Shown piece by piece: positions 47,275 to 57,475 of a DNA stretch of 64,000 nt. The position numbers and the translations under genes were made by a program. The DNA lies in contig NC_018605.1 in the NCBI RefSeq assembly GCF_000304455.1, forward strand, positions 186,035 through 250,034, read 5' to 3'. Position 1 is the first letter of the stretch. The number at the start of each line of letters is the position of its first letter. The stretch is from Cardinium endosymbiont cEper1 of Encarsia pergandiella. GTDB taxonomy: Bacteria > Bacteroidota > Bacteroidia > Cytophagales > Amoebophilaceae. The notes beneath the pieces are model-generated. The model was given only the letters and a program-made list of their open reading frames with translations. It had not been told where the DNA came from and searched no databases.

Positions 47275-50200
47275 ATGCATTTAAACAGTCTTATTTTTCT
47301 TCTTTTTCTATTGGTTAACCTATTTGTTGGCATACGGTCCATTAGACGTCCTCGTACCCAGCATACGCAATCTACTACAGCCAATATTATTGGGGCCATC
47401 TTAGCCATAACCTATGGGGGGGAAGTGCTCTGTAATCCGCTTAATATAGATGACTTATTACGGTTGGCAGGTAATACGATTAGTTATTTTATAATAGGAA
47501 ACTTGCTCGCAAATCGTTTGCATTTTTTTTTAAGCAATGGTTCAGTAGCAGAAACAATGGGCAAGCTCTATGGCCATCTTATTCGAAAAATTGTAGCCAT
47601 ATGTGGCATATTACATAGCGCAGGAGTAGCGGCCATACAATTCAAACTACTCTCGATTGCTATATGCTCGTTTTTTCCTATTCAAGCAAATTGTAGCTTG
47701 ATTATAGCTGCGCTCTTGATAACCTTTAGTATTGGATCGAATAACATACAATCCCTAACGTTGGTACGTGTAGTACGTTGTACTACCTTTGGCATATTAT
47801 TACCCATGATGGCTTGGACGGTATGGAAATATATGGTAAGTCAGTATAATGGCAATCAAATGCATCTTGCTTTAGCCATTAAACACTCCTGGAATAGCTT
47901 AATCGACCTTCATACTGATCCATTAGACTATATTGCTTATTTTACTGTTTTTGCTATACCCGGTTTCTATCCTGCTCAGGTAGAACGTATTGTACTTTCT
48001 AAAAATGCCACCCAAATCAAAAGTTCCTTTAATGGAGCTGGTTTTTTTTCCCTAAGCATAAACTTACTTTTAGTATGGGTTGCATTATTGGTACAGAAAG
48101 ATACTTGTAACTTGATGCTATCAACTATTCCCTGCAGTACCTCTGCTACGTATATGGAATTAAAACCATTATTTATGCTAGGGATTGCAGCTTTAACCAT
48201 CTCTACAGCAGGCGCAAACTTACATGCAGCTACTGGTTTAATGGCCAATGATTTACCCAATTTATTTAAATGGGTCAAACAACCAGTTCTGTATCAGGCT
48301 ATAGTAGGGATAATGGCTATACTTCTTTCACTATACACTAAAGATCAAGTAATATGGATGGCCATTATGCTGTTTAAAACGGTTATAAGTGTACCATTAC
48401 TGCTCTCTTTAATTGGGATTTTCTTGCATCGAGATGCAGTCTTAGTAGGTATGCTAACAGGTGGTTTAACCACTATCGCATCGTACTGTTTTGAATCTAA
48501 CCTAGGTATACATGGTGTATGGTCAGCCATTGGCATGAATCTACTGAGCAGTATTGCTATTCAAATGGTAAAACGCAAACAGCTGACTAAATCATATCAC
48601 GATGCATTCGCCCAAACAATAGTATCCAACACACAACCATTATGGAAAAAATTGTCCAAATATACTTTGAAACATATGAAGCAATTTAACCTTTGGGACT
48701 ACCTTCAAAAACAACGGCCAAAAGATCCTTTGCCTTATATACTTTTTAGTTTTTATATTTTGTTGACAGGTTATGGCTCTTTTTATACTTTCTCTAGTAA
48801 TCCCAAATGGTACACTATATTAGAATCGTTTGTGCTTATACCAAGCCTCGTTGTAGCTACATTTTTCTTAGTTTATCTCTCGATTACTCCTCAACCATAT
48901 ATCCATAAAATTGCATCAGTAATATGGCCATTGAGTCATATTTATTTCTTTTTCTTAGTAGGAACTGGTATGGCTATACTCAGTAAATTCGCACATATAC
49001 ATAATATCATTTTTATGATTAATCTAGCCTTAGCTATCTTTATAACTCCATCGATTGTGGTATGGTTTGGATATATGATAAGTGCGATCATGACCTGGAT
49101 CATCTTCCACTATATGAGTAGTAATACATTTATAGCTTGCTTCTTAGACCTGAATATAACCATTGCATATGGAATATTTATGCTCTTTCTTTTAATTGGT
49201 GGCTTGCTCTATCATAATAAGGGCGTAGAAAAACTTTTATCCATTATACAAGCATTAACTTCTGAAAAAGAGGAACACAATGCAAAACAATTTTTTAATA
49301 CACAACAAATAGAAGCACTTGCTTATGAAAGCAATTGTATTATATCTCAATTGAATAACAAACTCACTCGATTGGAAAAACCGGAAGAGCGCTTTCTTGC
49401 TTATTCAGAACAAGCTGCTATGTTAAAAAAGTATCGCAACCGTATTTTTAACCACCTAAAACATAACCTCTATTTAACTACCAATTGGATTAGCATTGAT
49501 CAACTATTGGCCGAATGTTTCGATGCCATCGAAACGAACAATATATATAATGCGCCATATGTGATGATAGATACCAAACACCTCTATATACAATGTGCTA
49601 TAGAAAGTATAAAAAACCTAATCATTAATAGTTTATACTCCTGTAGTGCATATAATACCCTACATGACCACAAAGAAAATGATATATATATCTATATAGA
49701 TGATACAAAATTAGGTTATCGGTTAACACTTTTAGAGGGCAAATTACAAAAAGTAAATGCGATTAGCTTGATCATCACAACTTCTACACGTTTGCCTATC
49801 ATACGCCCTTTATACAAAGTAACAGAAATGGCAGATATTCAAATATTAGATGGAAATGAGGAAAAAATTGATTCAGAAAATCAACATATCGTCGATGCAC
49901 ATTATGGTTACTATGAACGCTTCAATTCTGAATCAGCTATTACCCATTTATACGTAATACCTGTAAACGTAAAGGAAATTACGAAGGCATTTGCTACGCT
50001 TTCACCTGTGGTCCATACAAAAAGGACAGAGTTAGATCCAATAAGTATGCAACAAGAAGCAGATTTTTTAGAAAAAGTTAAGCAGAAAAAAGAGCTGGAC
50101 ATTGATACAGTTATAGATGCACTGCAATTGATTAAAGTTTATTATACAACGCAAAGAAGAAAAACAGGTGAGTTATCGTATTTACATCCTATGGCAGTGG

Positions 50201-50628
50201 CTTCCATCTTACTGAATATAACAGATGATGCGCATGTTATTATTGCTGGCTTAGTACATGATGTAGTACAAAACACGCCTCTTACAGAAGCAGGCTTAAC
50301 CACACTATTTGGCAATTATATTACACAGATTGTACGGGTTGCAGCCCATTTAGAAAAAGAACTACCAAGCGAAAAAGATAATTATACTACCTATATTGAA
50401 GCTATAATACGTAATAAAAATCATGATGCTATACTGGTCAGGCTAGCAGATGTGTTGCATAACGCAAGAACAATTGCTGGTCACACAGTTGAAAAACAGA
50501 TAGAAAAGGCAAGATTAATCCAAAAATTTTACCTACCATTGGCGATACAAATGCAGCTAGTGACTATAAGCGACGAATTGCAGCTACATATTCAAAATGT
50601 ATTAAATATAGCCATGGTAAAACACTAA
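47275..50628 (+). CDS. Fusion of sodium:solute-symporter-like module, kinase-like region and RelA/SpoT-type HD domain
   Basis: A 1117-residue protein. Residues 1-440 form about 12-13 helices resembling an SSF symporter. A second membrane block of about six helices spans 490-655. Residues 665-760 are helical and coiled-coil prone like a histidine-kinase dimerisation region, and about 760-880 holds an N-box-like segment (IESIKNLIINSLYS), but no clear phospho-acceptor H-box or G boxes. The last 200 residues are an HD hydrolase like the (p)ppGpp hydrolase of RelA/SpoT: metal ligands H971, H995, D996 and D1059 match RelSeq spacing, with N1063, but the catalytic Glu-Asp pair is Q999-N1000. It may be a membrane sensor with a non-hydrolytic HD output. 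Confidence 0.8.
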   Translation: MHLNSLIFLLFLLVNLFVGIRSIRRPRTQHTQSTTANIIGAILAITYGGEVLCNPLNIDDLLRLAGNTISYFIIGNLLANRLHFFLSNGSVAETMGKLYGHLIRKIVAICGILHSAGVAAIQFKLLSIAICSFFPIQANCSLIIAALLITFSIGSNNIQSLTLVRVVRCTTFGILLPMMAWTVWKYMVSQYNGNQMHLALAIKHSWNSLIDLHTDPLDYIAYFTVFAIPGFYPAQVERIVLSKNATQIKSSFNGAGFFSLSINLLLVWVALLVQKDTCNLMLSTIPCSTSATYMELKPLFMLGIAALTISTAGANLHAATGLMANDLPNLFKWVKQPVLYQAIVGIMAILLSLYTKDQVIWMAIMLFKTVISVPLLLSLIGIFLHRDAVLVGMLTGGLTTIASYCFESNLGIHGVWSAIGMNLLSSIAIQMVKRKQLTKSYHDAFAQTIVSNTQPLWKKLSKYTLKHMKQFNLWDYLQKQRPKDPLPYILFSFYILLTGYGSFYTFSSNPKWYTILESFVLIPSLVVATFFLVYLSITPQPYIHKIASVIWPLSHIYFFFLVGTGMAILSKFAHIHNIIFMINLALAIFITPSIVVWFGYMISAIMTWIIFHYMSSNTFIACFLDLNITIAYGIFMLFLLIGGLLYHNKGVEKLLSIIQALTSEKEEHNAKQFFNTQQIEALAYESNCIISQLNNKLTRLEKPEERFLAYSEQAAMLKKYRNRIFNHLKHNLYLTTNWISIDQLLAECFDAIETNNIYNAPYVMIDTKHLYIQCAIESIKNLIINSLYSCSAYNTLHDHKENDIYIYIDDTKLGYRLTLLEGKLQKVNAISLIITTSTRLPIIRPLYKVTEMADIQILDGNEEKIDSENQHIVDAHYGYYERFNSESAITHLYVIPVNVKEITKAFATLSPVVHTKRTELDPISMQQEADFLEKVKQKKELDIDTVIDALQLIKVYYTTQRRKTGELSYLHPMAVASILLNITDDAHVIIAGLVHDVVQNTPLTEAGLTTLFGNYITQIVRVAAHLEKELPSEKDNYTTYIEAIIRNKNHDAILVRLADVLHNARTIAGHTVEKQIEKARLIQKFYLPLAIQMQLVTISDELQLHIQNVLNIAMVKH

Positions 50629-50662
50629 TAACTTAATTTTAATCTTGAACCATATAATCGAT

Positions 50663-51409
50663 ATGCATCTAAAAGAAAAAAGAATATTTATTACAGGTGC
50701 CACACGAGGAATCGGAAAAGCCATTGCACTTAAATTGGCAGAGGCAGGTGGCCATATTGCTTTTACTTATTGTGAATCTGACTTAAAAGCGGTACAAGCT
50801 ACAGAAGCAGCATTGCGTGCTTTTGGCGTTAAGGTTCAGTCTATGCATGTAGACGCTTCTGACTTTAAGGCTACGCATAAAGTAATAGAAGATACAATAG
50901 ATAGGTTTGGTGGACTAGATGTATTGATTAATAATGCAGGCATTACTAGAGATAACTTGCTATTGCGTATGCCAGAAGCAGATTGGGACGCAGTATTAAA
51001 TATAAATTTAAAATCTGTCTTTAACGCTGTCAAAGCATCTATTAAAACCTTTCTTAAGCAACGCAGTGGTTCTATTATCAATATAGCTTCTATTGTAGGC
51101 ATTAGTGGCCACGCTGGACAAACAAACTATGCAGCTTCTAAGGCTGGTATAATTGGTTTTACCAAGTCAATTGCCTTAGAACTAGGTAGTAGAAACATAC
51201 GTGCGAATGTTATTGCACCAGGCTTTATAGCCACCGCTATGACAGACCAAATGGAGCCATCGATTCAACAAGCCTGGATCCAAAATATTCCGCTTAAGCG
51301 GGTAGGACTTCCAGAAGACGTAGCGAATTGTACGCTTTTTTTAGCTTCTGATGCATCAAACTATATTACGGGACAAGTCATCCAGGTAGATGGCGGTTTG
51401 CTTACATAG
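50663..51409 (+). CDS. fabG: 3-oxoacyl-[ACP] reductase
   Basis: A 248-residue short-chain dehydrogenase of fatty-acid elongation that reduces 3-oxoacyl-ACP with NADPH. Cofactor motif TGATRGIGKAI sits at the N-terminus, NNAGITRD follows, and the catalytic Ser (NIASIVG), Tyr and Lys (YAASKAG) are present. It ends with the typical TGQVIQVDGGL. The ATG at 50663 is used because the fold starts with KRIFITG; an upstream TTG at 50645 only adds six residues. fabD lies 0.8 kb away on the other strand. Confidence 0.93.
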   Translation: MHLKEKRIFITGATRGIGKAIALKLAEAGGHIAFTYCESDLKAVQATEAALRAFGVKVQSMHVDASDFKATHKVIEDTIDRFGGLDVLINNAGITRDNLLLRMPEADWDAVLNINLKSVFNAVKASIKTFLKQRSGSIINIASIVGISGHAGQTNYAASKAGIIGFTKSIALELGSRNIRANVIAPGFIATAMTDQMEPSIQQAWIQNIPLKRVGLPEDVANCTLFLASDASNYITGQVIQVDGGLLT

Positions 51410-51595
51410 CACAAAAGCATATATATTATATGTGTAGTATACTAACTTATTTATTTGTATATTGGTAAAAGTCCCTTTGCCAATATATTGTTGTCTCCTG
51501 CTAAACCATTCCCAGAACAAGCAGCGCTAAAGGTACCTTATCCGCTCCTAAGCTGGTAAATAGCTATTTTTGATTTAAAACATTAAGAAAACTTT

Positions 51596-52189
51596 ATGAA
51601 AAAAGTAGTATTAGCTACAGCCAATCCTGGTAAAGTTGCTGAATTGTCTGAACTGCTGAAAGGATTCAAATTTGATATTATTGCTCAAAATGATCTAGGT
51701 ATAAGTTCAATTGAAGAAATTGGGCTAACTTTTATAGAAAATGCTATTTTAAAAGCACGTCATGCCACAAAAGTAACTGGCTTACCTGCTATTGCTGAGG
51801 ACTCAGGTATTTCTGTTCATGCATTAAACGGTGCACCAGGTATCTATTCAGCACGCTATAGTGGTCCGTATGCTTCTCATCAAGATAATATGAAGAAATT
51901 ATTAACAGAGATGAAAAATATACCAGACAATGAACGTCAAGCCCAATTTGATTGTCTATTGGTTTATTTACGCCACCCCGAAGATCCCACACCACTGGTA
52001 TGTCATGGTATATGGAAGGGTTTGGTAAGGCGTGAACCTAAAGGTAATAACGGTTTTGGGTATGATCCTATTTTTTATGATCCGCAGCTAGGTCTTACAG
52101 CAGCTGAATTAACAAAAGAAAAGAAAAATATTGTATCACACCGTGGCCAAGCTTTAAGGAAACTACTAGAATCTTTGGGTAAGCGCTAA
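51596..52189 (+). CDS. rdgB: XTP/dITP pyrophosphatase
   Basis: A 197-residue Ham1/RdgB nucleotide-pool sanitising enzyme that hydrolyses dITP, XTP and related noncanonical triphosphates. Family motifs are [11 protein letters not shown] at the N-terminus, [35 protein letters not shown] and the C-terminal [12 protein letters not shown]. All are intact. It is a single gene between fabG and the convergent fabD. Confidence 0.95.
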   Translation: MKKVVLATANPGKVAELSELLKGFKFDIIAQNDLGISSIEEIGLTFIENAILKARHATKVTGLPAIAEDSGISVHALNGAPGIYSARYSGPYASHQDNMKKLLTEMKNIPDNERQAQFDCLLVYLRHPEDPTPLVCHGIWKGLVRREPKGNNGFGYDPIFYDPQLGLTAAELTKEKKNIVSHRGQALRKLLESLGKR

Positions 52190-52201
52190 ATTACTAGACT
52201 A

Positions 52202-53098
52202 CTAGCTTTCCAAATAGCTTAGCTGAAGAGATCCAATGGATAAATCAGGAATTATTTTTCGGGTTAACCCTTGTAAAACAGTTCCTGGACCACATTCAAT
52301 GCATTCGCTAATGCCATTTTGCACTATATGGTGAATGGTTTTTGTCCAATAAATAGGTGCAACCAACTGCTGCAGTAAGTTTTCTTTTATGATTTGGGGA
52401 TCGGTAACGGGTAACCCAGTCACATTTTGATAAATAGGACAAGTCCCTTTAGCAAAAGAAATAGAGGCAAGTGCAGTGGAAAAATTTTCCTGGGCAGGCG
52501 CCATAAGTGGAGAATGAAACCCTCCTTCTACTTGTAAGGGTATTACTTTTCGCGCACCTGCTTGTATCAAAGCTTCTATGGCCAAGGTGACACCTGCTTG
52601 GCTGCCTGAAATAACCAATTGTCCTGGGCAATTGTAATTGGCTGGAACGACAACTTCTTGTGTAATCCTTGCGCAAATTGCTTCAACTACTTCGTCCGTT
52701 AGACCCAATACAGCAGCCATTGTACCGGGACAAAGCTGACAAGCTTTTTGCATCGCTTTAGAACGGACCGCTACCAAATAAAGGCCATCTTCAAATGGAA
52801 TAACCTTACTGGCCACCAGAGCGGCTATTTCGCCTAAAGAGTGGCCTGCCACGGCTGCTGGATGAAACGCATCACTTAGGAAAGCGGTTGCAACCGCATA
52901 TAAAAAAATAGCAGGCTGTGCAACAGTAGTTGGTTTTAACGCTTCTAAACTACCTTCTAACATAACCTGTGTCAAATCCATACCTAAGATCCGATCAGCT
53001 GTTGCAAACATTTGACGTGCGCGTTTGCTATGTTGATAAAGCGCTTTGCCCATCCCTATATATTGACTCCCTTGACCAGGAAATAAATAGCCTTTCAT
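52202..53098 (-). CDS. fabD: Malonyl-CoA:ACP transacylase
   Basis: A 298-residue enzyme that loads malonyl groups on acyl carrier protein for fatty-acid synthesis. The N-terminal FPGQGSQYIGMG oxyanion motif, the nucleophile elbow GHSLGE with the catalytic Ser (about residue 87), and the catalytic His in GGFHSPLM are visible. Length is normal. It converges with rdgB and precedes nothing else of the fab set on its strand. Confidence 0.95.
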   Translation of the reverse strand: MKGYLFPGQGSQYIGMGKALYQHSKRARQMFATADRILGMDLTQVMLEGSLEALKPTTVAQPAIFLYAVATAFLSDAFHPAAVAGHSLGEIAALVASKVIPFEDGLYLVAVRSKAMQKACQLCPGTMAAVLGLTDEVVEAICARITQEVVVPANYNCPGQLVISGSQAGVTLAIEALIQAGARKVIPLQVEGGFHSPLMAPAQENFSTALASISFAKGTCPIYQNVTGLPVTDPQIIKENLLQQLVAPIYWTKTIHHIVQNGISECIECGPGTVLQGLTRKIIPDLSIGSLQLSYLES

Positions 53099-53169
53099 TT
53101 GTATATATTTAACCTTAAAGTACTGCTTAAAAGGTTTATCGGATTCATTTCTTTATGCATAGCCCTATA

Positions 53170-53976
53170 TTATTTATTTTTTAGACAAAATTTACACTGC
53201 ACACCAGGTTGGTAATCTGCATCTAGATCTGCTGGGGTTAAAGGCATACGACAACCATAGCAAAGTAGGCAACTTCCTTTTTTTAATCCATGGTCTAAGG
53301 ATATGCGCTCATCAAAAACAAAACATTCGCCTTGCCATTTGGATTGATCTACTTTGGTATGGGCTAAATATTGTAGGATGCCACCACTGAGTTGATACAC
53401 TTCTTTGAACCCATTGGCCAACATATAAGCAGATGCTTTTTCACATCTGATGCCTCCTGTACAAAACATCGCAATGGGTTGCCCTTTGTAAGCCATTAAA
53501 TTTTGGTCAACAAAAGTAGGAAATTGACTAAAATAGGTGGTATGCGGGTTTAAGGCACCGGAAAAACTTCCCAATCGACATTCATAATCGTTTCGGACGT
53601 CAATAACAAGCGCTGCCTGTTCTAAAGTTTGATTCCAGTCTTTGGCTAAGACGTGGCGACCACGTAGTGGCATAAATGAACCTTTTGACCGGTGCATAGT
53701 AATAATTTCTTTTTTAATCCTAATCTTTAGACGGCGAAATGGTTTAGTGCTGGCTTCAGAATATTGATACCACAAATCGTTAAATGATGGCATAGCCGTT
53801 AGATGAGCTAGGGCCTGATCCAATGAACCAGGTAAACCAGCAATGGTACCATTGATCCCCTCTGGGGCAATCAGTAGTGTGCCGGTTAGGGCTTTACATA
53901 TGGATTGAAGTTTCTGCTGTAGCGCAGTTAGGTCACTTAGGGGTACAAATTTATATAAAGTCGCTACTTTAAACAT
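53170..53976 (-). CDS. trhO: tRNA uridine(34) hydroxylase (YceA/TrhO)
   Basis: A 268-residue rhodanese-domain protein that hydroxylates U34 of certain tRNAs using oxygen or related chemistry. The N-terminal acylphosphatase-like domain (LIAPEGINGTIAG) is followed by a rhodanese domain with the catalytic loop CTGGIRCEKA. A C-terminal pair CLLCYGC ... CKFC probably binds zinc. Domain order and length fit TrhO. Confidence 0.92.
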   Translation of the reverse strand: MFKVATLYKFVPLSDLTALQQKLQSICKALTGTLLIAPEGINGTIAGLPGSLDQALAHLTAMPSFNDLWYQYSEASTKPFRRLKIRIKKEIITMHRSKGSFMPLRGRHVLAKDWNQTLEQAALVIDVRNDYECRLGSFSGALNPHTTYFSQFPTFVDQNLMAYKGQPIAMFCTGGIRCEKASAYMLANGFKEVYQLSGGILQYLAHTKVDQSKWQGECFVFDERISLDHGLKKGSCLLCYGCRMPLTPADLDADYQPGVQCKFCLKNK

Positions 53977-54045
53977 ATATTGAATGATGTTGATCTATGC
54001 ATGCCATTTAAGCTACCTCAAATTTAGCTAAATTCTTTACATAAA

Positions 54046-55176
54046 TCATACTTTACGGTTGTGGCTATAGATAGGAGCTATTGTAAAACGCTTACCTGGT
54101 AGGGCATGTAATAATCCTTGTAACTCTAAAGACAATAATGCGGCTTGTAAGATCCCAGGTGGCAAGTCCGTAGCATGGATTAAAGCATCAATGGTGATGG
54201 GTTGCGTAGCTTCCTGAACCTGGATAAAAACGGTTTGTTCTGATTCAGTAAGTGGATAGTTAAGATAAGTATCTGATTGAGATGGCTTGTCGACTTCCCA
54301 ATTCATGATATAGACCAAGTCATCGATATGGGTCAAAAGATGTGCTTGATTACGTTTAATCAATCGATGGCATCCTGCGGCAGTAGCTGAGTAGATACTA
54401 CCTGGCAAAGCAAAGACTTCCCGATGATAACTATTGGCATAGTAAGCGGTAATTAATGCACCACTTTTTTCCTTAGCTTCAATAACTATGGTTACATCTG
54501 CCAAACCAGCTAAAATTCTATTGCGGGCTACAAAAGTATAGGGACCTAGGCCACTTCCTATGGGATACTCCGTGAGTAATCCTCCGCTGCCCCCACACAT
54601 CTCCAAAGCTATTTTTTTGTGTGCAGTAGGATAAATCTGATCCAAACTTGTAGGCAAAACGGCTACAGTGGTGAGCCCTATCTCTAATGCTTGCTTATGG
54701 ACCCATATATCTGCTCCATAGGCCAAACCACTGACTACAAGGGGCTGATAGGGAAGAAGTTCTTCTAAAAACTTAGTAATAGCGGCTTGCCCATAGGGTG
54801 TCAATTGTCTGGTACCAACAATGGTGACTACCCGCTGTTGATTCAAAAGGGCTTGCCCTTTATAGTACAAGATAGCAGGACGATCTGGTAAGTCTAACAA
54901 TCTTTTGGGATAGATATCCTCCTCTATGGTTAGCAACTGAATGGCTTCTGATGCATGCAACTGTAGGATTTTTTCTGCCCGAGCCAAACTACTGCTTGAG
55001 GTGATCGATTGAGCTAGTGTATAGGGCAGAAAAGTATTGCCTTTATGTGCAGCTGCAAAGACTGCTTGAGCGCTGCCAAAATAGGCCAATAATTTTTTCA
55101 ACCGAACCGCACCTATACCTGGTACCAAAGAAAGTGCCAATCGGTAGTGTTTTTCTGCTGAAGTAAGGGAGGCCAT
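54046..55176 (-). CDS. dprA: DNA-processing protein DprA
   Basis: A 376-residue DprA/Smf protein that loads RecA on single-stranded DNA during transformation or repair. The N-terminal HhH-like region is followed by the Rossmann-fold core with VVTIVGTR, VVSGLAYGAD, FVARNRILAGLADVTIVIEAKEKSGALITA and REVFALPGSI. The C-terminal DML1-like winged helix (about 310-365) completes it. It is intact. Its retention in a reduced intracellular genome hints at roles in recombination or uptake of DNA, but no competence pilus genes are seen here. Confidence 0.94.
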   Translation of the reverse strand: MASLTSAEKHYRLALSLVPGIGAVRLKKLLAYFGSAQAVFAAAHKGNTFLPYTLAQSITSSSSLARAEKILQLHASEAIQLLTIEEDIYPKRLLDLPDRPAILYYKGQALLNQQRVVTIVGTRQLTPYGQAAITKFLEELLPYQPLVVSGLAYGADIWVHKQALEIGLTTVAVLPTSLDQIYPTAHKKIALEMCGGSGGLLTEYPIGSGLGPYTFVARNRILAGLADVTIVIEAKEKSGALITAYYANSYHREVFALPGSIYSATAAGCHRLIKRNQAHLLTHIDDLVYIMNWEVDKPSQSDTYLNYPLTESEQTVFIQVQEATQPITIDALIHATDLPPGILQAALLSLELQGLLHALPGKRFTIAPIYSHNRKV

Positions 55177-55390
55177 TGTATTGTATAATCCTAATGTGCA
55201 ATAGCTAATTTAAACTTTTTTGATCAAAAACGGCTGTAATACTTACCTTATATCGCTCTACAATTTACCTAACTAACGCACAAGATAGTGCTTAACCTTT
55301 ATACACCAAAGATATCAAACCACTTGTATATGTAGTAAAAATTAAGTAATATGCAAATTATTTCATAGATTCTATCCTCAATAAGAAGTG

Positions 55391-55649
55391 ATGTATGCTA
55401 TCATTTAACACACTGTTCCTAATAGTAGGTGGCTTTTTAGTATTGAACTTGGTAGTAGGACTAGCTAGTAAACCAGCGACCACATTTCGGGAATATGCTG
55501 TGGGCAACAAACGGTTTCCTACAGCTATGCTAGTAGCTTCAATATTGGCTACTAGTTTTGGGGGAGGAACAGTAACCCATATGGATTTATCTACTTGATT
55601 TACAACTGTATTAATAGAGTATTTTATTGGTATTTTTGCTAAAAATTAG
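55391..55649 (+). pseudogene. Truncated SSF-family transporter (N-terminal remnant)
   Basis: An open frame codes for about 68 residues resembling the N-terminus of sodium:solute symporters (first helix, AVGNKRFPTAMLVASILATSFGGGTV) and stops at TGA 55596-55598. Reading past that stop in the same frame gives another 16 plausible residues (FTTVLIEYFIGIFAKN) to a TAG at 55647. Beyond it lies the dispersed repeat. It resembles the intact SSF gene downstream, so it looks like a decayed tandem copy. Confidence 0.7.
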
Positions 55650-55815
55650 CTATTTTACTTGATTCTATCAAGTAATTTTTAATATACAAACCTGATAAAC
55701 AAAAGTAATTTATATAATATATATTCTTTATACAACTGTTTATAAATAAATTTTATTAAATTATTTTATAACTGTTTATAAAATTAAAATATATTATAAT
55801 TCAGAATTCACGTTA
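55627..55815 (+). repeat. Dispersed noncoding repeat, copy B
   Basis: Homologous, in the opposite orientation, to 20030-20222. The strongest block begins at 55643. The 9-bp hairpin stem with a 3-nt loop lies at about 55654-55674 and is followed by a T-run, so on this strand it could act as a terminator after the SSF remnant. The copy starts where the SSF pseudogene ends. Confidence 0.75.
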
Positions 55816-55850
55816 AAAAATATTTATGCAAAATAACCCATAACTACATT

Positions 55851-57290
55851 ATGTCACTTGATGTTTTATTGATACTACTTGGAGTATTTTTGCTATTAAC
55901 ATTGGTAATTTCTTGTTTCTCTTTAAATAGAAAGGTTTCGAACTTTCAGCAACATGCCATTGGTCATAAACAATTTTCTACAGCTACCATAGTAGCTACT
56001 ATATCCGCTACGCATTGTGCAGGTACACTGCTAAAACGTAGTATAGTAGATGGTTCTATGGGGATATTTTATATAGCTTATAGAATAGGTATTGCTGTTT
56101 TTCCATTATTATTATTAAGCTGGTTATCAGGACATATGTACAAGTTTATGCATAATCTATCGATGCCAGAGACGATGGCTACTTTATCTCGTAGTTATGG
56201 CAGACTGATAACTGCTCTGTTTGAGGTTTTCCATGCGATCATTATGATCTCATTACAAATTCAGGTTATATCTAATACAGTTAGCCCATTGATAACTTCA
56301 GCTAGTCCACTAGTTATTACTACACTAATTACAGTAATCATACTTGTTTATGCTATGTCTGGTGGTGCGCGTGCTATTACATTGACAGATATATGGCACT
56401 GTATTGTTTTCTCTACACTCCTTATTGTACTAACTTGGTTAGTTTTAAAAAAAACAGGTACCCAAATTATTGAATTTATTCATTTTTTAAAATCTAAAAG
56501 ACAATTCGAACTACATAATCTTATGTATTATGATGATAATAATAAGATAACAAGTATACTTCAATACCTCGCTTTTCCTTTTGGTGCTATAGGTCCACAT
56601 ATGGTTCATAATGTATATATATGTTCTAGTCCCAATCAAGCAAGAAAGGCATTTTTATATGCTGGTATTTTTTGTACTATGATTACACTATGTATGCTAA
56701 TAGTTGGCTTATTTATTTTTTACTGGTTTCCACATATAAAAAGTGAATGTATTTGGGACCATTTTCTGTCTCATGCTTCTACTCCTTTAAAAGGAATGGT
56801 CTGTTTTATTACATTATCTTGTGCTATGTCTACAGTTGATTCTAGATTACATGTAGTTAGTATTATAATTGGTTATGACATACTAAGAAGTATACCTTTC
56901 TTAAGAAGATTTGTGCACGCTTACCAACTCTTAGTAACGCGTACAGCTCTATTCGCTGTGACACTACTCACGCTGGCATTGGCTTTTAATTATTCTAGCA
57001 TTACGCTAGTAAGAATTCTGACATGGTATGGTCTTTTTTATATGCCAACAATAATAGCTCCATTTATTTTAGTTGTTTTAGGCTTACGTACTACTTATCC
57101 TGTCACTTTAATAGGCATGTCTACCGGACTACTATCTGTTTTTGCATGGCATAAGTGGATATTTCCTATAATTCATACAAATAACAGCTACTTTCCTTGT
57201 ATATTAATGAATGGTCTAGCTATTATTATGGCACACTATTTACTAACCAAATACAGAAAAAATAAACAATCTAACAAGCCATTAACCTGA
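55851..57290 (+). CDS. Sodium:solute symporter (SSF) family transporter
   Basis: A 479-residue membrane protein with about 13 helices and no soluble domain. The order of helices and segments such as MPETMATLSRSYGRL, the MSGGARAITLTDIWHCIVF core and the CAMSTVDSRLHVVS block near residue 325 fit the SSF (LeuT-like) superfamily, where Ser/Thr in the latter block helps form the Na2 site. The substrate is unknown. It is related to the remnant upstream and to the N-terminal half of the 1117-residue fusion. Confidence 0.82.
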   Translation: MSLDVLLILLGVFLLLTLVISCFSLNRKVSNFQQHAIGHKQFSTATIVATISATHCAGTLLKRSIVDGSMGIFYIAYRIGIAVFPLLLLSWLSGHMYKFMHNLSMPETMATLSRSYGRLITALFEVFHAIIMISLQIQVISNTVSPLITSASPLVITTLITVIILVYAMSGGARAITLTDIWHCIVFSTLLIVLTWLVLKKTGTQIIEFIHFLKSKRQFELHNLMYYDDNNKITSILQYLAFPFGAIGPHMVHNVYICSSPNQARKAFLYAGIFCTMITLCMLIVGLFIFYWFPHIKSECIWDHFLSHASTPLKGMVCFITLSCAMSTVDSRLHVVSIIIGYDILRSIPFLRRFVHAYQLLVTRTALFAVTLLTLALAFNYSSITLVRILTWYGLFYMPTIIAPFILVVLGLRTTYPVTLIGMSTGLLSVFAWHKWIFPIIHTNNSYFPCILMNGLAIIMAHYLLTKYRKNKQSNKPLT

Positions 57291-57475
57291 TACAGTCTAT
57301 TTGTTTAGTCCCGGATAATTGTGGTATATTATATAGTTCAACAAACAAATGGAAAAATAACTTATGGGACAAATCTTACACTCAAATTCCAGAACAACGG
57401 AGGCCACCTGTGCGTTGCCTCACAAATCCAACTTCCTACTATACGCTCGAAATATACAGGCTCTTTTTCGGGCCA

